Shown: positions 1-8,386, counted from the stretch's first letter. The stretch is DNA of 64,000 bases from Ruminococcaceae bacterium R-25 (GCA_003149065.1 QGFZ01000004.1:1-64000), one strand, 5' to 3'. The notes: a model not told the origin generated them from the letters alone. Numbers and translations: made by a program.

Positions 1-240
1 GAAATATCCAGAATCCTTGCCTCAGTATTTACTGTTCTTCTGCCTGAAGTTGAGATCAAAAAGGTGACACCTTCGGATTATCGCCTTTTCCAGACTGCTG
101 ACATGTTTTGTTCGATGGAACTTATAAGATTAAAGATGGATGCAGCTGCACTATCACCTTCGGAACTTGAATTCTTTGGCAATGTCAGAGATATGAAAAA
201 GAACTATCTGAATCCACTTGAAAAGTTCAGATGGGACTGA
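1..240 (+). CDS. C-terminal fragment of a gene starting before the window, DUF3800-like
   Basis: The frame is open from the first base to a TGA and gives the last 79 residues of a protein. The end contains an RLFQTADMFC segment and then FFGNVRDMKKNYLNPLEK. This pattern recalls the C-terminus of DUF3800-type proteins, which are often found in defence or mobile neighbourhoods; the match is from memory and tentative. There is no signal peptide or membrane segment in the visible part. The gene points the same way as the following accessory genes and ends just before intergenic repeat element A. Confidence 0.5.
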   Translation, partial: EISRILASVFTVLLPEVEIKKVTPSDYRLFQTADMFCSMELIRLKMDAAALSPSELEFFGNVRDMKKNYLNPLEKFRWD

Positions 241-386
241 GAAAGCATCCGTGTGTTTATTATCCCACGGATAATTCTGGGATAAGAAAACAGAAATAAT
301 ATGGTTATTTCCTGCAATTCCTGATAAAATAATCCCAATATCTTGTAACACAGCAAAGCGTGTAACACTACATGTTGTTACCCTAG

Positions 387-590
387 ACGAGCTCGAATAA
401 TGAAAAAACGCTGGAAATGCCCTAAAATAGGGCATTTCAGTTTTTAAGCCAACATTTTTTCGGCTCTTAGTGTTTATGAGAAATAGTCAGATCTGTAATT
501 GCAGGTCCATTTTGTGTTCTGAAAAGTTATCAAAAATGCTTTATTCCGATGTTATAATTTAGAGGACAGGGGAGAATTCCTGTCGATGAA
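387..590 (+). repeat. Intergenic element, copy A (terminator plus promoter unit)
   Basis: This 389-base gap between the DUF3800-like fragment and the next gene start holds no convincing gene. It contains the first of three diverged copies of one element: an acGAGCTcGAATAatg block (387), a hairpin terminator (414-445), an AGCCAAC word (about 448), and a promoter block with TATAAT at 553-558 followed by GGGGAgAaTTCCTgtCGA. Copies B (2621-2846) and C (5263-5490) keep the same order. An additional 8-bp inverted repeat, TTATCCCA/TGGGATAA, lies at about 259-286. Confidence 0.6.
414..445 (+). terminator. Rho-independent terminator in element A
   Basis: A perfect 9-bp stem GAAATGCCC/GGGCATTTC (414-422 and 430-438) with a 7-base loop is followed by five T residues. 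It would stop transcription from the upstream DUF3800-like gene. Near-identical hairpins occur in copies B and C. Confidence 0.8.
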
Positions 591-629
591 CTTTGTTAAT
601 ATGTTCTGGAAAATGAGGGGGAAGTGATT

Positions 630-838
630 ATGGGTTTTCAGACGATTTCAGTCAAGGAAGCTGTAAATAATATTAATTGTAGTACAAATGGTTGGTACTT
701 GCCTGCTGTGCAACGCCCGTATGTATGGGGTAGCCGTTATGAAAGTGAGAAATATATTTGTAAATTATTCGATTCAATTTAAACGGATATCCGATAGGTA
801 AAGCATTAAACATACGAATAATGGAAAAGAGAATATAA
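630..838 (+). pseudogene. GmrSD/DUF262-type restriction protein, frameshifted N-terminal remnant
   Basis: From ATG 630 the frame reads MGFQTISVKEAVNNI, then LPAVQRPYVWGS and KLFDSI before TAA at 780. Shifting one base at a TTT run (778-780) continues with LNGYPIGKAL and stops at 838. DUF262/GmrS proteins typically start with a ParB-like segment of the form ISxKE...LPaiQRxfVW...LfDSixxGYPIG, so both halves match one gene split by a single-base deletion and then cut short after about 69 codons. Full-length family members exceed 500 residues, so the gene is dead. The promoter of element A (TATAAT at 553) lies upstream. Confidence 0.75.
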
Positions 839-856
839 TTAGGAGGATGAATTGAA

Positions 857-1747
857 ATGAAAAAGAAGGTTATCTCAGCTTTGCTCGCGTTAACTATGGT
901 TATGTCGTTTGCTTCTTGCTCACAGGGAGGCGGCAAAGGCAGCCGCGACAGAGATAACGGCGAGCGTCATCACGATGAGGAAGAAGATGATGACAGAGAT
1001 GATGACAAGGATAGAGATGATTCCAAAGGTAATAAGAATGCCGACGAGGGATACTTTACATTTGACAGAGACGGGACAGGCATTAACGGATTGACCGATG
1101 AGGGAAAAGAACAGGAAACGCTTGTGATCCCTGCCGGATATGAGATCAAATTTACATTGTCCGGTGCAGAGAGCAAGGCTAAACATGTTGAATTCGAGAG
1201 CGATGATGATATTGATCTTAAGTATCTTTTCTCTGGAGCTGATAATCTGGAATCAGTTAAACTGCCTGCAAATCTGACTAAACTTCCGCCTATAGACAGT
1301 TGTGAAAATCTGAAGGAGATAACGATTCCCAAAGGTGTGACGGAAATTCCTGACGTGTGCTTTTTTAATGACCAGTCTCTTGTGACAGTTACTATTTTAG
1401 GTGATATTACGAAAATTGGTAAAAGTGCATTTAATCAATGTTATTCATTGGAAAATATAAATCTTCCTGATTCACTTGCTGAAATCGATGGTAATGCTTT
1501 TGGTAAGTGCGCATCCCTGAAAACTATTACTTTACCTAAGGGATTGAAGGCGGTAGGTCTTAATGCGTTTGTTCCCAGAAACGATGACGTCACAAATTTT
1601 ATAGTTCCGGAAGAAATGGAATTAGAAGATTGGTCCAGCTATTCTTTCGATCAGGTTAATGAATATAAAGTAAAAGTTGTCAAAGGTTCCTGGGCTGACA
1701 TTCATTTTGATGAAGTGTTCAAGGGAGAAGCCGTTAAAGAATACTAA
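857..1747 (+). CDS. Surface lipoprotein with BspA-type leucine-rich repeats (LRR_5)
   Basis: 296 residues. The start is fixed by AGGAGG eleven bases before ATG 857. A signal peptide with lipobox FASC (cysteine at 21) predicts a diacylglyceryl-anchored protein on the outer face of the membrane. It is followed by a very acidic, low-complexity Asp/Glu/Lys/Arg/His stalk (about 29-62), then leucine-rich repeats of the BspA or Treponema type (about 125-245), with units such as LKTITLPKGLKAVGLNAF and LENINLPDSLAEIDGNAF. These repeats typically mediate adhesion or ligand binding. It is followed by its own terminator and is probably monocistronic. Confidence 0.85.
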   Translation: MKKKVISALLALTMVMSFASCSQGGGKGSRDRDNGERHHDEEEDDDRDDDKDRDDSKGNKNADEGYFTFDRDGTGINGLTDEGKEQETLVIPAGYEIKFTLSGAESKAKHVEFESDDDIDLKYLFSGADNLESVKLPANLTKLPPIDSCENLKEITIPKGVTEIPDVCFFNDQSLVTVTILGDITKIGKSAFNQCYSLENINLPDSLAEIDGNAFGKCASLKTITLPKGLKAVGLNAFVPRNDDVTNFIVPEEMELEDWSSYSFDQVNEYKVKVVKGSWADIHFDEVFKGEAVKEY

Positions 1748-1754
1748 AAGTAAA

Positions 1755-1788
1755 GATGCCGCTCACGATCCGTGAACGGCATTTTTTA
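1755..1788 (+). terminator. Rho-independent terminator after the LRR lipoprotein
   Basis: The stem ATGCCGCTCACG/CGTGAACGGCAT closes a short ATC loop with one mismatch and runs into six T residues. Confidence 0.85.
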
Positions 1789-1989
1789 CGCACAGCTGTC
1801 AGAACGGAGCATGAACATATTTTTTCAAACCAGCGAATAATTTGCACCTCTCAGTTGTTAAGTAATTAGAACACGGTAAGGGATGCCCTTGAAGTAGAGA
1901 TCGAGTTATTGTCATCGATGCTACTTCCTATTATTGTGCATTGATCCAATCGTAAATTCGGTCGTAAAATTTTGCGATTGATTTTTTGA

Positions 1990-2490
1990 ATGAATGCAAG
2001 TGTAATTCAATCAAAACAGATAGGGGTTTCTATGTTTGATGATCGTGTAGAGATAGTATCCATTGGCGGGCTTCCCAATGCAGTTACTGTTGAAAGTTAT
2101 TTGAGTGGTGACTTATCTGTATTAAGAAATCCGATACTTGCAAACGTTTTTCACAGACTCAATCTGATCGAGGAATTTGGTACCGGAATCCGAAGAATAA
2201 AGGAAGCATACAGCGACAGTCAGACCAAGCCATCTTTCGAAGTTACAGAAAACATAATTAAAGTTACACTGCCTTTGCTGAGCGAAAAAATGGATTTGAC
2301 CCAAGACGAACTTGCGGTATACAGTGTGCTGAGCAAGAACATCAATAAACCAATCAGCGAGATTATGGCCTCGCCAAGTATTGGATTTGGAAAAAGTAAG
2401 GTGACAGAGATATTGAAGCGTTTAGCAAGCAAAAAACTTGTTGATATAGAAGGTACAGGAAGAGGCACGAAGTACAGGATCAAATCTTGA
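1990..2490 (+). pseudogene. C-terminal part of an AlbA_2/RecG-like ATP-binding regulator
   Basis: The 166-residue frame starts inside a known architecture. FDDRVEIVSIGGLPNAV, then LRNPILANVF and LIEEFGTGIRRI, are the hallmark segments of the HATPase_c_4 domain of AlbA_2 (divergent AAA-4) regulators. A winged-helix region (about 100-166) follows. Family members are usually 400-500 residues with an N-terminal AlbA_2 domain, which is missing here, and the helix carrying HRDY before the FDDR segment is also absent. The first ATG has no clear ribosome site. I read it as a truncated gene; a surviving short DNA-binding product cannot be excluded. Confidence 0.65.
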
Positions 2491-2620
2491 GTACATCCGT
2501 GAGTTCAAAATGAGTTCACGAAAACTGAAAAACATATACAAATGAGTTCAATGAGTACAAAGTCAGCACTGTAAATGCATTAAACAAAGTATTTTCAAAT
2601 GGGACCAAGATAAAAGCGAA

Positions 2621-2846
2621 CGAGCTTGAATAGGCCTAAATCGCTTGAAACGCCCGTAGATAGGGCGTTTCAGTTTTTTAAGCCACTAAAAAGCCACCAG
2701 AATTTGTACCCATGTATTTTTGGAATTAGAAACAAAACTGCATTTCATTAACGATCTGCAGCTCAAAAATATATCAAGAGAACTTAACTACGATGTTATA
2801 ATTGAGAAGACAGAGGAAGGGATCCTTTGTCGAGATAATCAGCAGT
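2621..2846 (+). repeat. Intergenic element, copy B
   Basis: This occupies the 378-base gap between the AlbA-like fragment and the CPBP gene, which holds no gene. The order is cGAGCTTGAATA block (2621), terminator hairpin (2646-2680), tandem AGCCACTAAAAAGCCACC (2680-2697), then ATCAAGAGAACTTAACT, TATAAT (2797-2802), GGGATCC and GTCGAGATAATCAGCAG. Its second half is highly similar to copy C (5400-5490). The -10 box would drive the CPBP gene at 2869. Confidence 0.65.
2646..2680 (+). terminator. Rho-independent terminator in element B
   Basis: A 10-bp stem TGAAACGCCC/GGGCGTTTCA with a 7-base loop is followed by six T residues. The stem sequence differs from copies A and C but pairing is preserved, so the structure appears to be maintained by selection. 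Confidence 0.8.
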
Positions 2847-2868
2847 TAGTAAATTTAGGGATTAAAAG

Positions 2869-3675
2869 ATGAAGGGATTACTTAGAGGAATAGGATATTT
2901 TTTGTTATACATGGTATTTACCATAGTTATTCAAGTTGCGCTGTCTTTTGTTATCATTCATATCGCAGCCGGTATAGGAATCACCGGACAGGCAGAGATA
3001 GAGGACTTTGCGAATAAGAATATCCTGGGCATGACTATCGTGTCAGGAATACTAACCATTTTATTCTTGTATCTTATATTTAAGATTCCCAAGAAAGATA
3101 TCAGAAATGAATGGAAGCTGAACAGCTTTGCTTTTCGAGATATTATAAAAACATGTGTGCTAACATTTTCCTTATCAAGTGTATTCTCCCTTTTGACACT
3201 AAATGCGGACATTGAGAATTCAAGATTGATTGCTTCTTCGGCAGAATATTATTCGTCAATGGTACCGTTTTTGGGAACAGTACTTATGATCCTTAATCTT
3301 CTTGTTATTGCTCCGATTGCTGAAGAGTTAGCATTAAGAGGAATCGTTTATACCCGCATCGAAAAGAAATCAAACCATATTGTAGCGATAATCGTAAGCG
3401 CTGTATTGTTTGGTCTGATGCATTTTATGGCCGGCGGAATCATACTTGTTGCAGGTACAGCAATAATGGGATTGGTCTTCGGATTATTGATTTATAAATA
3501 CAAATCACTATGGGTCTGTATAATTGCTCACATATGTGCTAACTTACCTGACTTTATCTATACCAAAGAACGCATGACTTCATACGGAGTGAAGATCGGA
3601 CTGATATGTGTTTTCAGTGTTGCATTTTTAGCTGTTCTGGTTTGGATATTCAGAGAAAAAAGTGCAAATAATTAG
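2869..3675 (+). CDS. CPBP-family intramembrane metalloprotease (Abi/CAAX type)
   Basis: 268 residues with about seven hydrophobic segments. The three CPBP motifs are present: EELALR (E152, E153, R157), FGLMHF around 183-188, and HICAN near 221. In this family these Glu and His residues bind the catalytic metal inside the membrane. Bacterial members are linked to bacteriocin self-immunity or peptide maturation, but no peptide partner lies next to this one. The gene starts 67 bases after the TATAAT of intergenic element B. No strong Shine-Dalgarno precedes ATG 2869 (only AGGGATTAAAAG). Confidence 0.85.
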   Translation: MKGLLRGIGYFLLYMVFTIVIQVALSFVIIHIAAGIGITGQAEIEDFANKNILGMTIVSGILTILFLYLIFKIPKKDIRNEWKLNSFAFRDIIKTCVLTFSLSSVFSLLTLNADIENSRLIASSAEYYSSMVPFLGTVLMILNLLVIAPIAEELALRGIVYTRIEKKSNHIVAIIVSAVLFGLMHFMAGGIILVAGTAIMGLVFGLLIYKYKSLWVCIIAHICANLPDFIYTKERMTSYGVKIGLICVFSVAFLAVLVWIFREKSANN

Positions 3676-3727
3676 TTTGATAACAGTTTAGAATATTATC
3701 AGTTTTATCGGAAAGCAGGTAGTGATC

Positions 3728-4843
3728 ATGGTATTTGACATACTGTACCGTCATTGGGTAACCATATTCACCATCCTGGTCTTTGCCATCAAGCTGTGGC
3801 CGGGAAAGAGATTCAGGAATACTGAGACCAAGTATTTCTGGTTAACTGTGCTCAGCACGCTGATCCTTGTTATCGAAGATATAATCGAGGTACTTTGTGC
3901 ATCAGACCCATCACTCCGGTTTGTAAGGATCTTTGTTTCAGTTATCGGCTATACGATGCGCTCTGTGGCGGGTCTCAGTTTGCTTCTGGTAGTCCTTCCC
4001 TATAAAAAGCGGAGATTTATCTATTGGATCCCTGCTCTTATAACGCTTGCGACAAGCAGCACGGCTTTCTTTTCGGACATAGCATTCGGATATGACGAGA
4101 ACTATGATTTCTACAGAGGTCCTCTGGGTTATGTAGCGTTTGCAGTCCCCATCTTTTATGCGATCATGATTTTGGTGATCGTCTTTAAGAATTTCTATGA
4201 AAAAAGCAGCATCGAGAGATTCATCGTGCCGGTATGTACGATATTCTGTCTGTCCACATCCTTCCTTGATGCCATGTACGGCGGTGTCAGGCTTAATGAA
4301 GCGATCATAATCAGCGGAGTATTCTTCTATCTGATCCTGTATTCCAATGACATAAGAAGAGATTCTCTGACAAACCTTCTCAACAGACAGGCATTCTACG
4401 ATGACTGCAGCATCTATAACAGGAGCATTGAAGCGGCTGCTTCGATAGATATGAACGGGCTTAAGGATCTGAACGATTCTCTCGGTCATGAGGCCGGAGA
4501 CAAAGCGCTCAAAAAGATCGGCGAATGCATGATCAAAGCATCCGATGAGAAAACTCTTGTTTACAGAGTCGGCGGAGATGAGTTCGTCATACTCTTCCTT
4601 CATTCGGACGAAAAGATCATTTCGGATGTCGTAAAGAAGATTGCTGAAGATGTAACTAAGGCAGGTTACAGCATCTCAACAGGATATTCCATTCGCAGTC
4701 ATAAAGACAGCATTGATGATGTTGTCAGAGAATCAGATAAACTAATGTATCAGGATAAAGCAGGCTACTACCACTCAAAAGGCATGGAGCATAGAGTAGA
4801 TCACTATCAGCCTCAAGGAATAACCGAATCCGAAAATGAGTAA
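3728..4843 (+). CDS. Membrane diguanylate cyclase (GGDEF)
   Basis: 371 residues. ATG 3728 is preferred over GTG 3722 because the GGAAAGCAGG ribosome site is correctly spaced from it. Roughly seven transmembrane segments (about 5-210) are followed by one GGDEF domain with an intact RVGGDEF motif near residue 282, predicted to make cyclic di-GMP at the inner face of the membrane. The product-inhibition site RxxD, normally five residues before GGDEF, is absent (DEKT occupies that place). There is no EAL domain. The membrane part is not a family I recognise. Confidence 0.85.
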   Translation: MVFDILYRHWVTIFTILVFAIKLWPGKRFRNTETKYFWLTVLSTLILVIEDIIEVLCASDPSLRFVRIFVSVIGYTMRSVAGLSLLLVVLPYKKRRFIYWIPALITLATSSTAFFSDIAFGYDENYDFYRGPLGYVAFAVPIFYAIMILVIVFKNFYEKSSIERFIVPVCTIFCLSTSFLDAMYGGVRLNEAIIISGVFFYLILYSNDIRRDSLTNLLNRQAFYDDCSIYNRSIEAAASIDMNGLKDLNDSLGHEAGDKALKKIGECMIKASDEKTLVYRVGGDEFVILFLHSDEKIISDVVKKIAEDVTKAGYSISTGYSIRSHKDSIDDVVRESDKLMYQDKAGYYHSKGMEHRVDHYQPQGITESENE

Positions 4844-4882
4844 AAATGGAGAAAGATCAAGTTTGCTCTCACCCATTTATCT

Positions 4883-5077
4883 TCATATCATAATATGGCA
4901 ATTCGTACCAACGGTTTGTTCCTGATAATCTGGTTCGCCGGTTTTCATAGTGATGTTGTCGTATTGTTTTTCGGTGAGTCTGAGCATTCTGACAACACCT
5001 GTTTTCGGAGCATATTCTTTTATCCAGCGGTAATGCTTCTCGGCCGCTTTCCGGTTTTGAACTATACGCATAAACAC
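4883..5077 (-). pseudogene. cas2: C-terminal remnant of CRISPR-associated Cas2
   Basis: Reading leftwards, the frame gives VFMRIVQNRKAAEKHY, then YAPKTGVVRMLRLTEKQYDN, and ends TVGTNCHIMI. Cas2 proteins of type II-C/V loci carry the same succession: SVYxRI, then EKHxxRIKKxxPxxGxVRxLxLTEKQYxNM, and a short tail. The N-terminal half with the catalytic Asp (FDLP region) is not recognisable upstream, where the frame stays open without a start or ferredoxin-like beginning. No cas1, cas9 or array lies nearby, so this is a relic of a lost CRISPR-Cas locus. Confidence 0.75.
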
Positions 5078-5262
5078 TTCGGGAGCAATCTTGTGATAAG
5101 TATGATTGCAGCTTGTTAAGATGGAGTAGATGTATAACTAAAGCCAACAAAAAGCCAACTTCCGCCCTCCCAAAGCAATAGAACACGTGGAATAGGAAGA
5201 AAAACACCACAAGATATTGTGCTTTTTGGAACTCATCTACCACAAGATATGGGAGTCGGCAA

Positions 5263-5490
5263 AGAGCTTGAATAATGAAAAAAACCTGGAAATGCCCTAA
5301 AACAGGGCATTTTCAATTTCAATGTCAACAAAATGTCAACATAAAATGGCACCTCACTAATTTATTGTCATGGTGTGCCTGTTTTTATTTACTGGTTCTG
5401 CAACTCAAAAAGTTATCAAGAGAACTTAACTCGGATGATATAATTATCTTGTCTGAGGGAGTGATCCCTTAGTCGAGAAAATCATCAGCA
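5263..5490 (+). repeat. Intergenic element, copy C
   Basis: Copy C lies in the gap after the cas2 relic. It shows AGAGCTTGAATAATGAAAAA (5263), a hairpin (5289-5314), tandem ATGTCAACAAAATGTCAAC, then GTTATCAAGAGAACTTAACT, an extended -10 TGATATAAT (5436-5444), TGATCCCTTAGTCGAGAAAA and ATCAGCA. A related tandem word AGCCAACAAAAAGCCAAC lies just upstream at about 5143-5160. The remaining sequence between 5078 and 5262 shows no gene. The promoter would serve the small ORFs from 5516. Confidence 0.65.
5289..5314 (+). terminator. Terminator-like hairpin in element C
   Basis: GAAATGCCC/GGGCATTTTC pairs with a 7-base loop, almost identical to copy A. The T tract is weaker (TTTTCAATTTC), so termination efficiency is less certain. 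Confidence 0.6.
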
Positions 5491-5515
5491 TTACGTACCG
5501 GAAAGGAGCAGTAAC

Positions 5516-5717
5516 ATGGCAAGTGTATTTAACGTGTATGGGATAGCAGATGATGCAAAAGAATGGTAATGCTGAGTTCATTCATATCAAAGATAATGCG
5601 TGCATCAGAGAATACAGAGCATATGATTTCGAAGATGCAGAAACCGACGAAGGCAGTGAGCCTGTTTTCAGCAGCTGGGTCGACGTGGCTACTTACGTTG
5701 ATAAGAATCTGCTTTGA
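5516..5717 (+). pseudogene. Small gene split by a frameshift
   Basis: GGAAAGGAGCAGTAAC gives an excellent ribosome site for ATG 5516, but that frame ends after 17 codons (5569). A second frame overlapping it, from ATG 5553 to TGA 5717 (54 residues), is acidic and ends SSWVDVATYVDKNLL. The strong site on a dead-end frame, followed directly by an open frame without one, suggests that one gene of about 67 residues was broken by a single-base change near 5553-5567. I do not recognise the product. Confidence 0.45.
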
Positions 5718-5755
5718 TCAGCATTGAAAAATGATTTGATACAAGGGGGACGATC

Positions 5756-6364
5756 ATGCAGGATCAGAACGATTCGATATCCAATGCAAGTTCTCTTCCG
5801 CCATTCAAATGCGGATGCGGAGAGATTTTTACGAGCAAGTTCTGCCCTGGCTGCGGAGCGCAACGAAAAGAAGAAAATACTTTCACATGCGATTGCGGTT
5901 ATACGGGACCTGCTCTCAATTTCTGTCCTGACTGCGGCAGAAAGATCAGTGATAATACTGCGCCTGCTGCTCCTGCAGTTCCGGAGCAGGAGCCGGATGC
6001 CGGTCCCGAAATTCCGAACAACGCGGTTATCCTGTTCAGTATGTCTACTTTCAGTTCAGCTAATCCGCCCGTTACCATATCTTCGATTGTATATGAGTAT
6101 TCAGACACACAGCTTCTTTTCGACAATAACGGACAACGCCGCCTGATCTCAGCAGACGTCATCGAACCCGCAATGGAGATCATCAGGAGAAACGGACTGG
6201 ATGATCCTAACTTCAAAAACCCTACGGGCGTTATGGGTGGCAGCGTATATATCTCCTTCAAAAACGGTGATAGTTACATTCACACGTCACTCCAGGAGCA
6301 GGGCTACGCGGTATCAGCTGCCAAAAGCGAACTGATGGCTTTGTTTAATAACGCGCAAGAATGA
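5756..6364 (+). CDS. Double zinc-ribbon protein of unknown function
   Basis: 202 residues. AAGGGGGA precedes ATG 5756. The N-terminus has zinc-ribbon knuckles CGCGEIF...CPGCG and CDCG...CPDCGRK (about 19-60). After a Pro/Ala/Glu linker comes a soluble alpha/beta domain (about 85-200) that I cannot place, including VYISFKNGDSYIHTSL. Proteins with this layout (zinc ribbon, linker, small sensing or membrane-associated domain) are frequent in Clostridia; another, at 35661, shares the design. Probably cytoplasmic and monocistronic. Confidence 0.75.
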   Translation: MQDQNDSISNASSLPPFKCGCGEIFTSKFCPGCGAQRKEENTFTCDCGYTGPALNFCPDCGRKISDNTAPAAPAVPEQEPDAGPEIPNNAVILFSMSTFSSANPPVTISSIVYEYSDTQLLFDNNGQRRLISADVIEPAMEIIRRNGLDDPNFKNPTGVMGGSVYISFKNGDSYIHTSLQEQGYAVSAAKSELMALFNNAQE

Positions 6365-6418
6365 ACTCGGCAGAGGCTTGCCCTTTGTCAGGTATATCAT
6401 CAGCAAAATTAACTAAAA

Positions 6419-6628
6419 ATGCAAACAATTACAAGAAGAAACAATTGGCGGACATTATCTGACAGCGAGATCGAGAAGGCACACAGAACCGCACACCGCA
6501 ATCACTATTATGCGGTTTATGTAAGCGGATTATATGTAGATAACAAAGCTGTCAAGAGGATGTTCAAGGTCTCAAGATGGATCTATAACCATGTGGAGTA
6601 CGGTGATAGAGCTTTAGTCATTAAATAA
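6419..6628 (+). CDS. Short basic hypothetical protein
   Basis: A 69-residue frame rich in Arg, Asn, Tyr and His, without a recognised domain and without a clear ribosome site. It could be a real small gene or the remains of a larger one. I include it only because it is the sole sizeable frame between 6364 and 6763. Confidence 0.3.
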   Translation: MQTITRRNNWRTLSDSEIEKAHRTAHRNHYYAVYVSGLYVDNKAVKRMFKVSRWIYNHVEYGDRALVIK

Positions 6629-6715
6629 AATTATAAGAAGTTGAAAGACCCCCTTGCTGATTTGGATTTCATTCCTGGTATAGAGGACTGATCTCTGAGA
6701 TTTGATTTATGGATT

Positions 6716-6724
6716 TGATATAAT
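6716..6724 (+). promoter_or_regulatory. Extended -10 promoter of the chromate-type transporter operon
   Basis: TGATATAAT fits the extended -10 consensus TGnTATAAT, 39 bases before the GTG start at 6763. Confidence 0.5.
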
Positions 6725-6762
6725 TCATTAGTAAGTACAGCATATCAGCAGGATATTCAATT

Positions 6763-7338
6763 GTGAAAATATTGTCGGATCTTTTTATAGTGTTCTTTAA
6801 GATTGGTCTGTTTACCTTTGGTGGCGGCTATGCCATGCTGGCTTTGATCGAAGATATCTGCGTAGAGAAGAAAAAGTGGATAACCCATGAAGAGATGATG
6901 GATATAACTGTAATTGCAGAATCAACTCCCGGTCCGATCGCGATCAATCTGGCTACATATGTTGGCTACAAATTGCGGAAAATACCGGGAGCTCTTATTG
7001 CTACGATCGGCATGATAATACCTTCTTTCTTCATTGTTTTTCTGATCTCGCAGTTTCTGGACCGTTTCCTGGAAATAAAATGGGTATCAAGCGCTTTTCA
7101 GGGAATCAAGATAGCGGTTGCCATTTTGATAATAGATGCAGCAGTTAAGATGATCAGGAAAATGAAGAAAAAACCTTTTCAGATCACCATAATGATTGCT
7201 GCCCTGATCAGTATGCTGGTCATTAATATCTTTGCCCTGCATGTTTCTTCTTTGGTGATAATGCTTGCAGGCGCTGCAGCAGGCCTGATCTTTTACGCTG
7301 TACACAATCAAAGAGGAAAGGAACAGGCAGTCAAATGA
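6763..7338 (+). CDS. chrA: Chromate transporter family (CHR), first half-protein
   Basis: 191 residues, starting at GTG 6763. FKIGLFTFGGGYAMLALI and ESTPGPIAINLATYVGYK are the signature FGGG and ESTPGP segments of the CHR family, which expels oxyanions such as chromate or acts on unknown anions. The length fits a short-chain CHR protein of about six membrane segments. Such proteins usually work as a pair inserted in opposite orientation, and the partner follows directly with an ATGA overlap (7335-7338). The true substrate in this organism is unknown. Confidence 0.88.
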   Translation: MKILSDLFIVFFKIGLFTFGGGYAMLALIEDICVEKKKWITHEEMMDITVIAESTPGPIAINLATYVGYKLRKIPGALIATIGMIIPSFFIVFLISQFLDRFLEIKWVSSAFQGIKIAVAILIIDAAVKMIRKMKKKPFQITIMIAALISMLVINIFALHVSSLVIMLAGAAAGLIFYAVHNQRGKEQAVK

Positions 7339-7898
7339 TCTATTTGAAATTGTTTGTCGCTTTTCTTGAGGTTGGACTTTTCTCGTTTGGAGGAGGGTAT
7401 GTATCGATACCTTTGATACGTGAGATCGTACTATCCTACGGTTGGATGGATGATGAGATGATCACTCATATGATCGCTGTCAGCGAGAGCACACCCGGTC
7501 CGTTAATGGTCAATATGGCAACATATGTCGGCAGTTCTCAAGGCGGGATCCTTGGAGCGCTGATCGCTACACTGGCTGTTGTGCTTCCTGCGTTTCTGAT
7601 AATAGTATTGGTAACGGCCATTCTCAGAAGGTTTATCAGCAACAGATATTTCCAGGCGATCCTTGGCGGAATGAAACCGTGTATTATCGGAATAATAATG
7701 GCAATGGGTATCTATTTGATGGTTCAAAATTGTTTTGGAAGTAATTTTTCCGGGATAGATATTATGGCTGTTATTATGGCAATTTTACTGGGTGTTGTTT
7801 ATTGGGGGTCCAGAAAAATAAAGAAGAACGGGATCTCTCCGATACTTCTGATCATTATTTCTGCAGGCGCCGGAGTTCTTTGCTATGGATTTAGATAA
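7335..7898 (+). CDS. chrA: Chromate transporter family (CHR), second half-protein
   Basis: 187 residues, translationally coupled to the preceding gene through ATGA. It has the same signatures, FLEVGLFSFGGGYVSIPLI and ESTPGPLMVNMATYVG, so the two genes are paralogues from an old duplication. In long-chain ChrA the two halves are one polypeptide; here they remain separate and probably form a heterodimer. Confidence 0.88.
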   Translation: MIYLKLFVAFLEVGLFSFGGGYVSIPLIREIVLSYGWMDDEMITHMIAVSESTPGPLMVNMATYVGSSQGGILGALIATLAVVLPAFLIIVLVTAILRRFISNRYFQAILGGMKPCIIGIIMAMGIYLMVQNCFGSNFSGIDIMAVIMAILLGVVYWGSRKIKKNGISPILLIIISAGAGVLCYGFR

Positions 7899-7932
7899 AA
7901 CTTATAATTTGTTGACATAAAGGAGGATACTT

Positions 7933-8328
7933 ATGTATATTGCAGTAACTTATGAAAACGGAAATGTATTTCAGCATTTCGGACATACAGAACAGTTTAA
8001 GATCTACTCTGTAGATGATGGTAAAGTTGTTGGCAGCAGTATCGTTGATACTAACGGAAGCGGTCACGGAGCTCTTGCCGGTTTTCTTCAGGAGCACTCA
8101 GTTGACACACTTATCTGCGGCGGAATCGGTATGGGTGCCCAGATGGCTCTGGCTGAAGCCGGCATTAAACTCTATGGTGGTGTTCAGGGCAATGCTGATG
8201 ATGCCGTTAATGCTTTTCTGTCAGGTAATCTGGCTTATGATCCTGATGCAAAGTGCGATCACCACGATCACGAAGCAGAACACGAATGCGGCAACCATGG
8301 CTGTGGTGGCGGAAACTGTCACAAGTAA
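7933..8328 (+). CDS. NifX/NifB-like dinitrogenase iron-molybdenum cofactor family protein with metal-binding tail
   Basis: 131 residues. AAAGGAGG precedes ATG 7933. The first 100 residues follow the Nitro_FeMo-Co fold (MYIAVTYENGNVFQHFGH at the start, then LICGGIGMGAQMALAEAGI). The last 25 residues are rich in His and Cys (CDHHDHEAEHECGNHGCGGG), which suggests metal binding. In non-diazotrophs these proteins are thought to handle Fe-S or metal cofactors. It sits 34 bases behind the CHR pair and may share its transcript. Confidence 0.85.
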   Translation: MYIAVTYENGNVFQHFGHTEQFKIYSVDDGKVVGSSIVDTNGSGHGALAGFLQEHSVDTLICGGIGMGAQMALAEAGIKLYGGVQGNADDAVNAFLSGNLAYDPDAKCDHHDHEAEHECGNHGCGGGNCHK

Positions 8329-8386
8329 GTCCGGATAATTATCAGAATAATGCACGATGGTAAGTGCAACTAAACATAAGGTAAAA

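Noticed and set aside
970-1332. Long open frames on both strands inside the acidic stalk of the LRR lipoprotein
   Set aside because: They are mirror images of GAT/GAC repeats that encode Asp and have no ribosome site.
3938-4603. 221-residue antisense frame in the first GGDEF gene
   Set aside because: Opposite to a well-supported gene with intact motifs; composition (many Arg, Cys, His, Tyr) is that of an antisense shadow.
4869-5243. 124-residue minus-strand frame over the cas2 relic
   Set aside because: Shifted relative to the frame with Cas2 motifs; its leading part is hydrophobic noise.
5200-5260. Possible CRISPR repeats (two CCACAAGATAT words 32 bp apart)
   Set aside because: Only two short words, no repeat of 28-37 bases and no spacer pattern.
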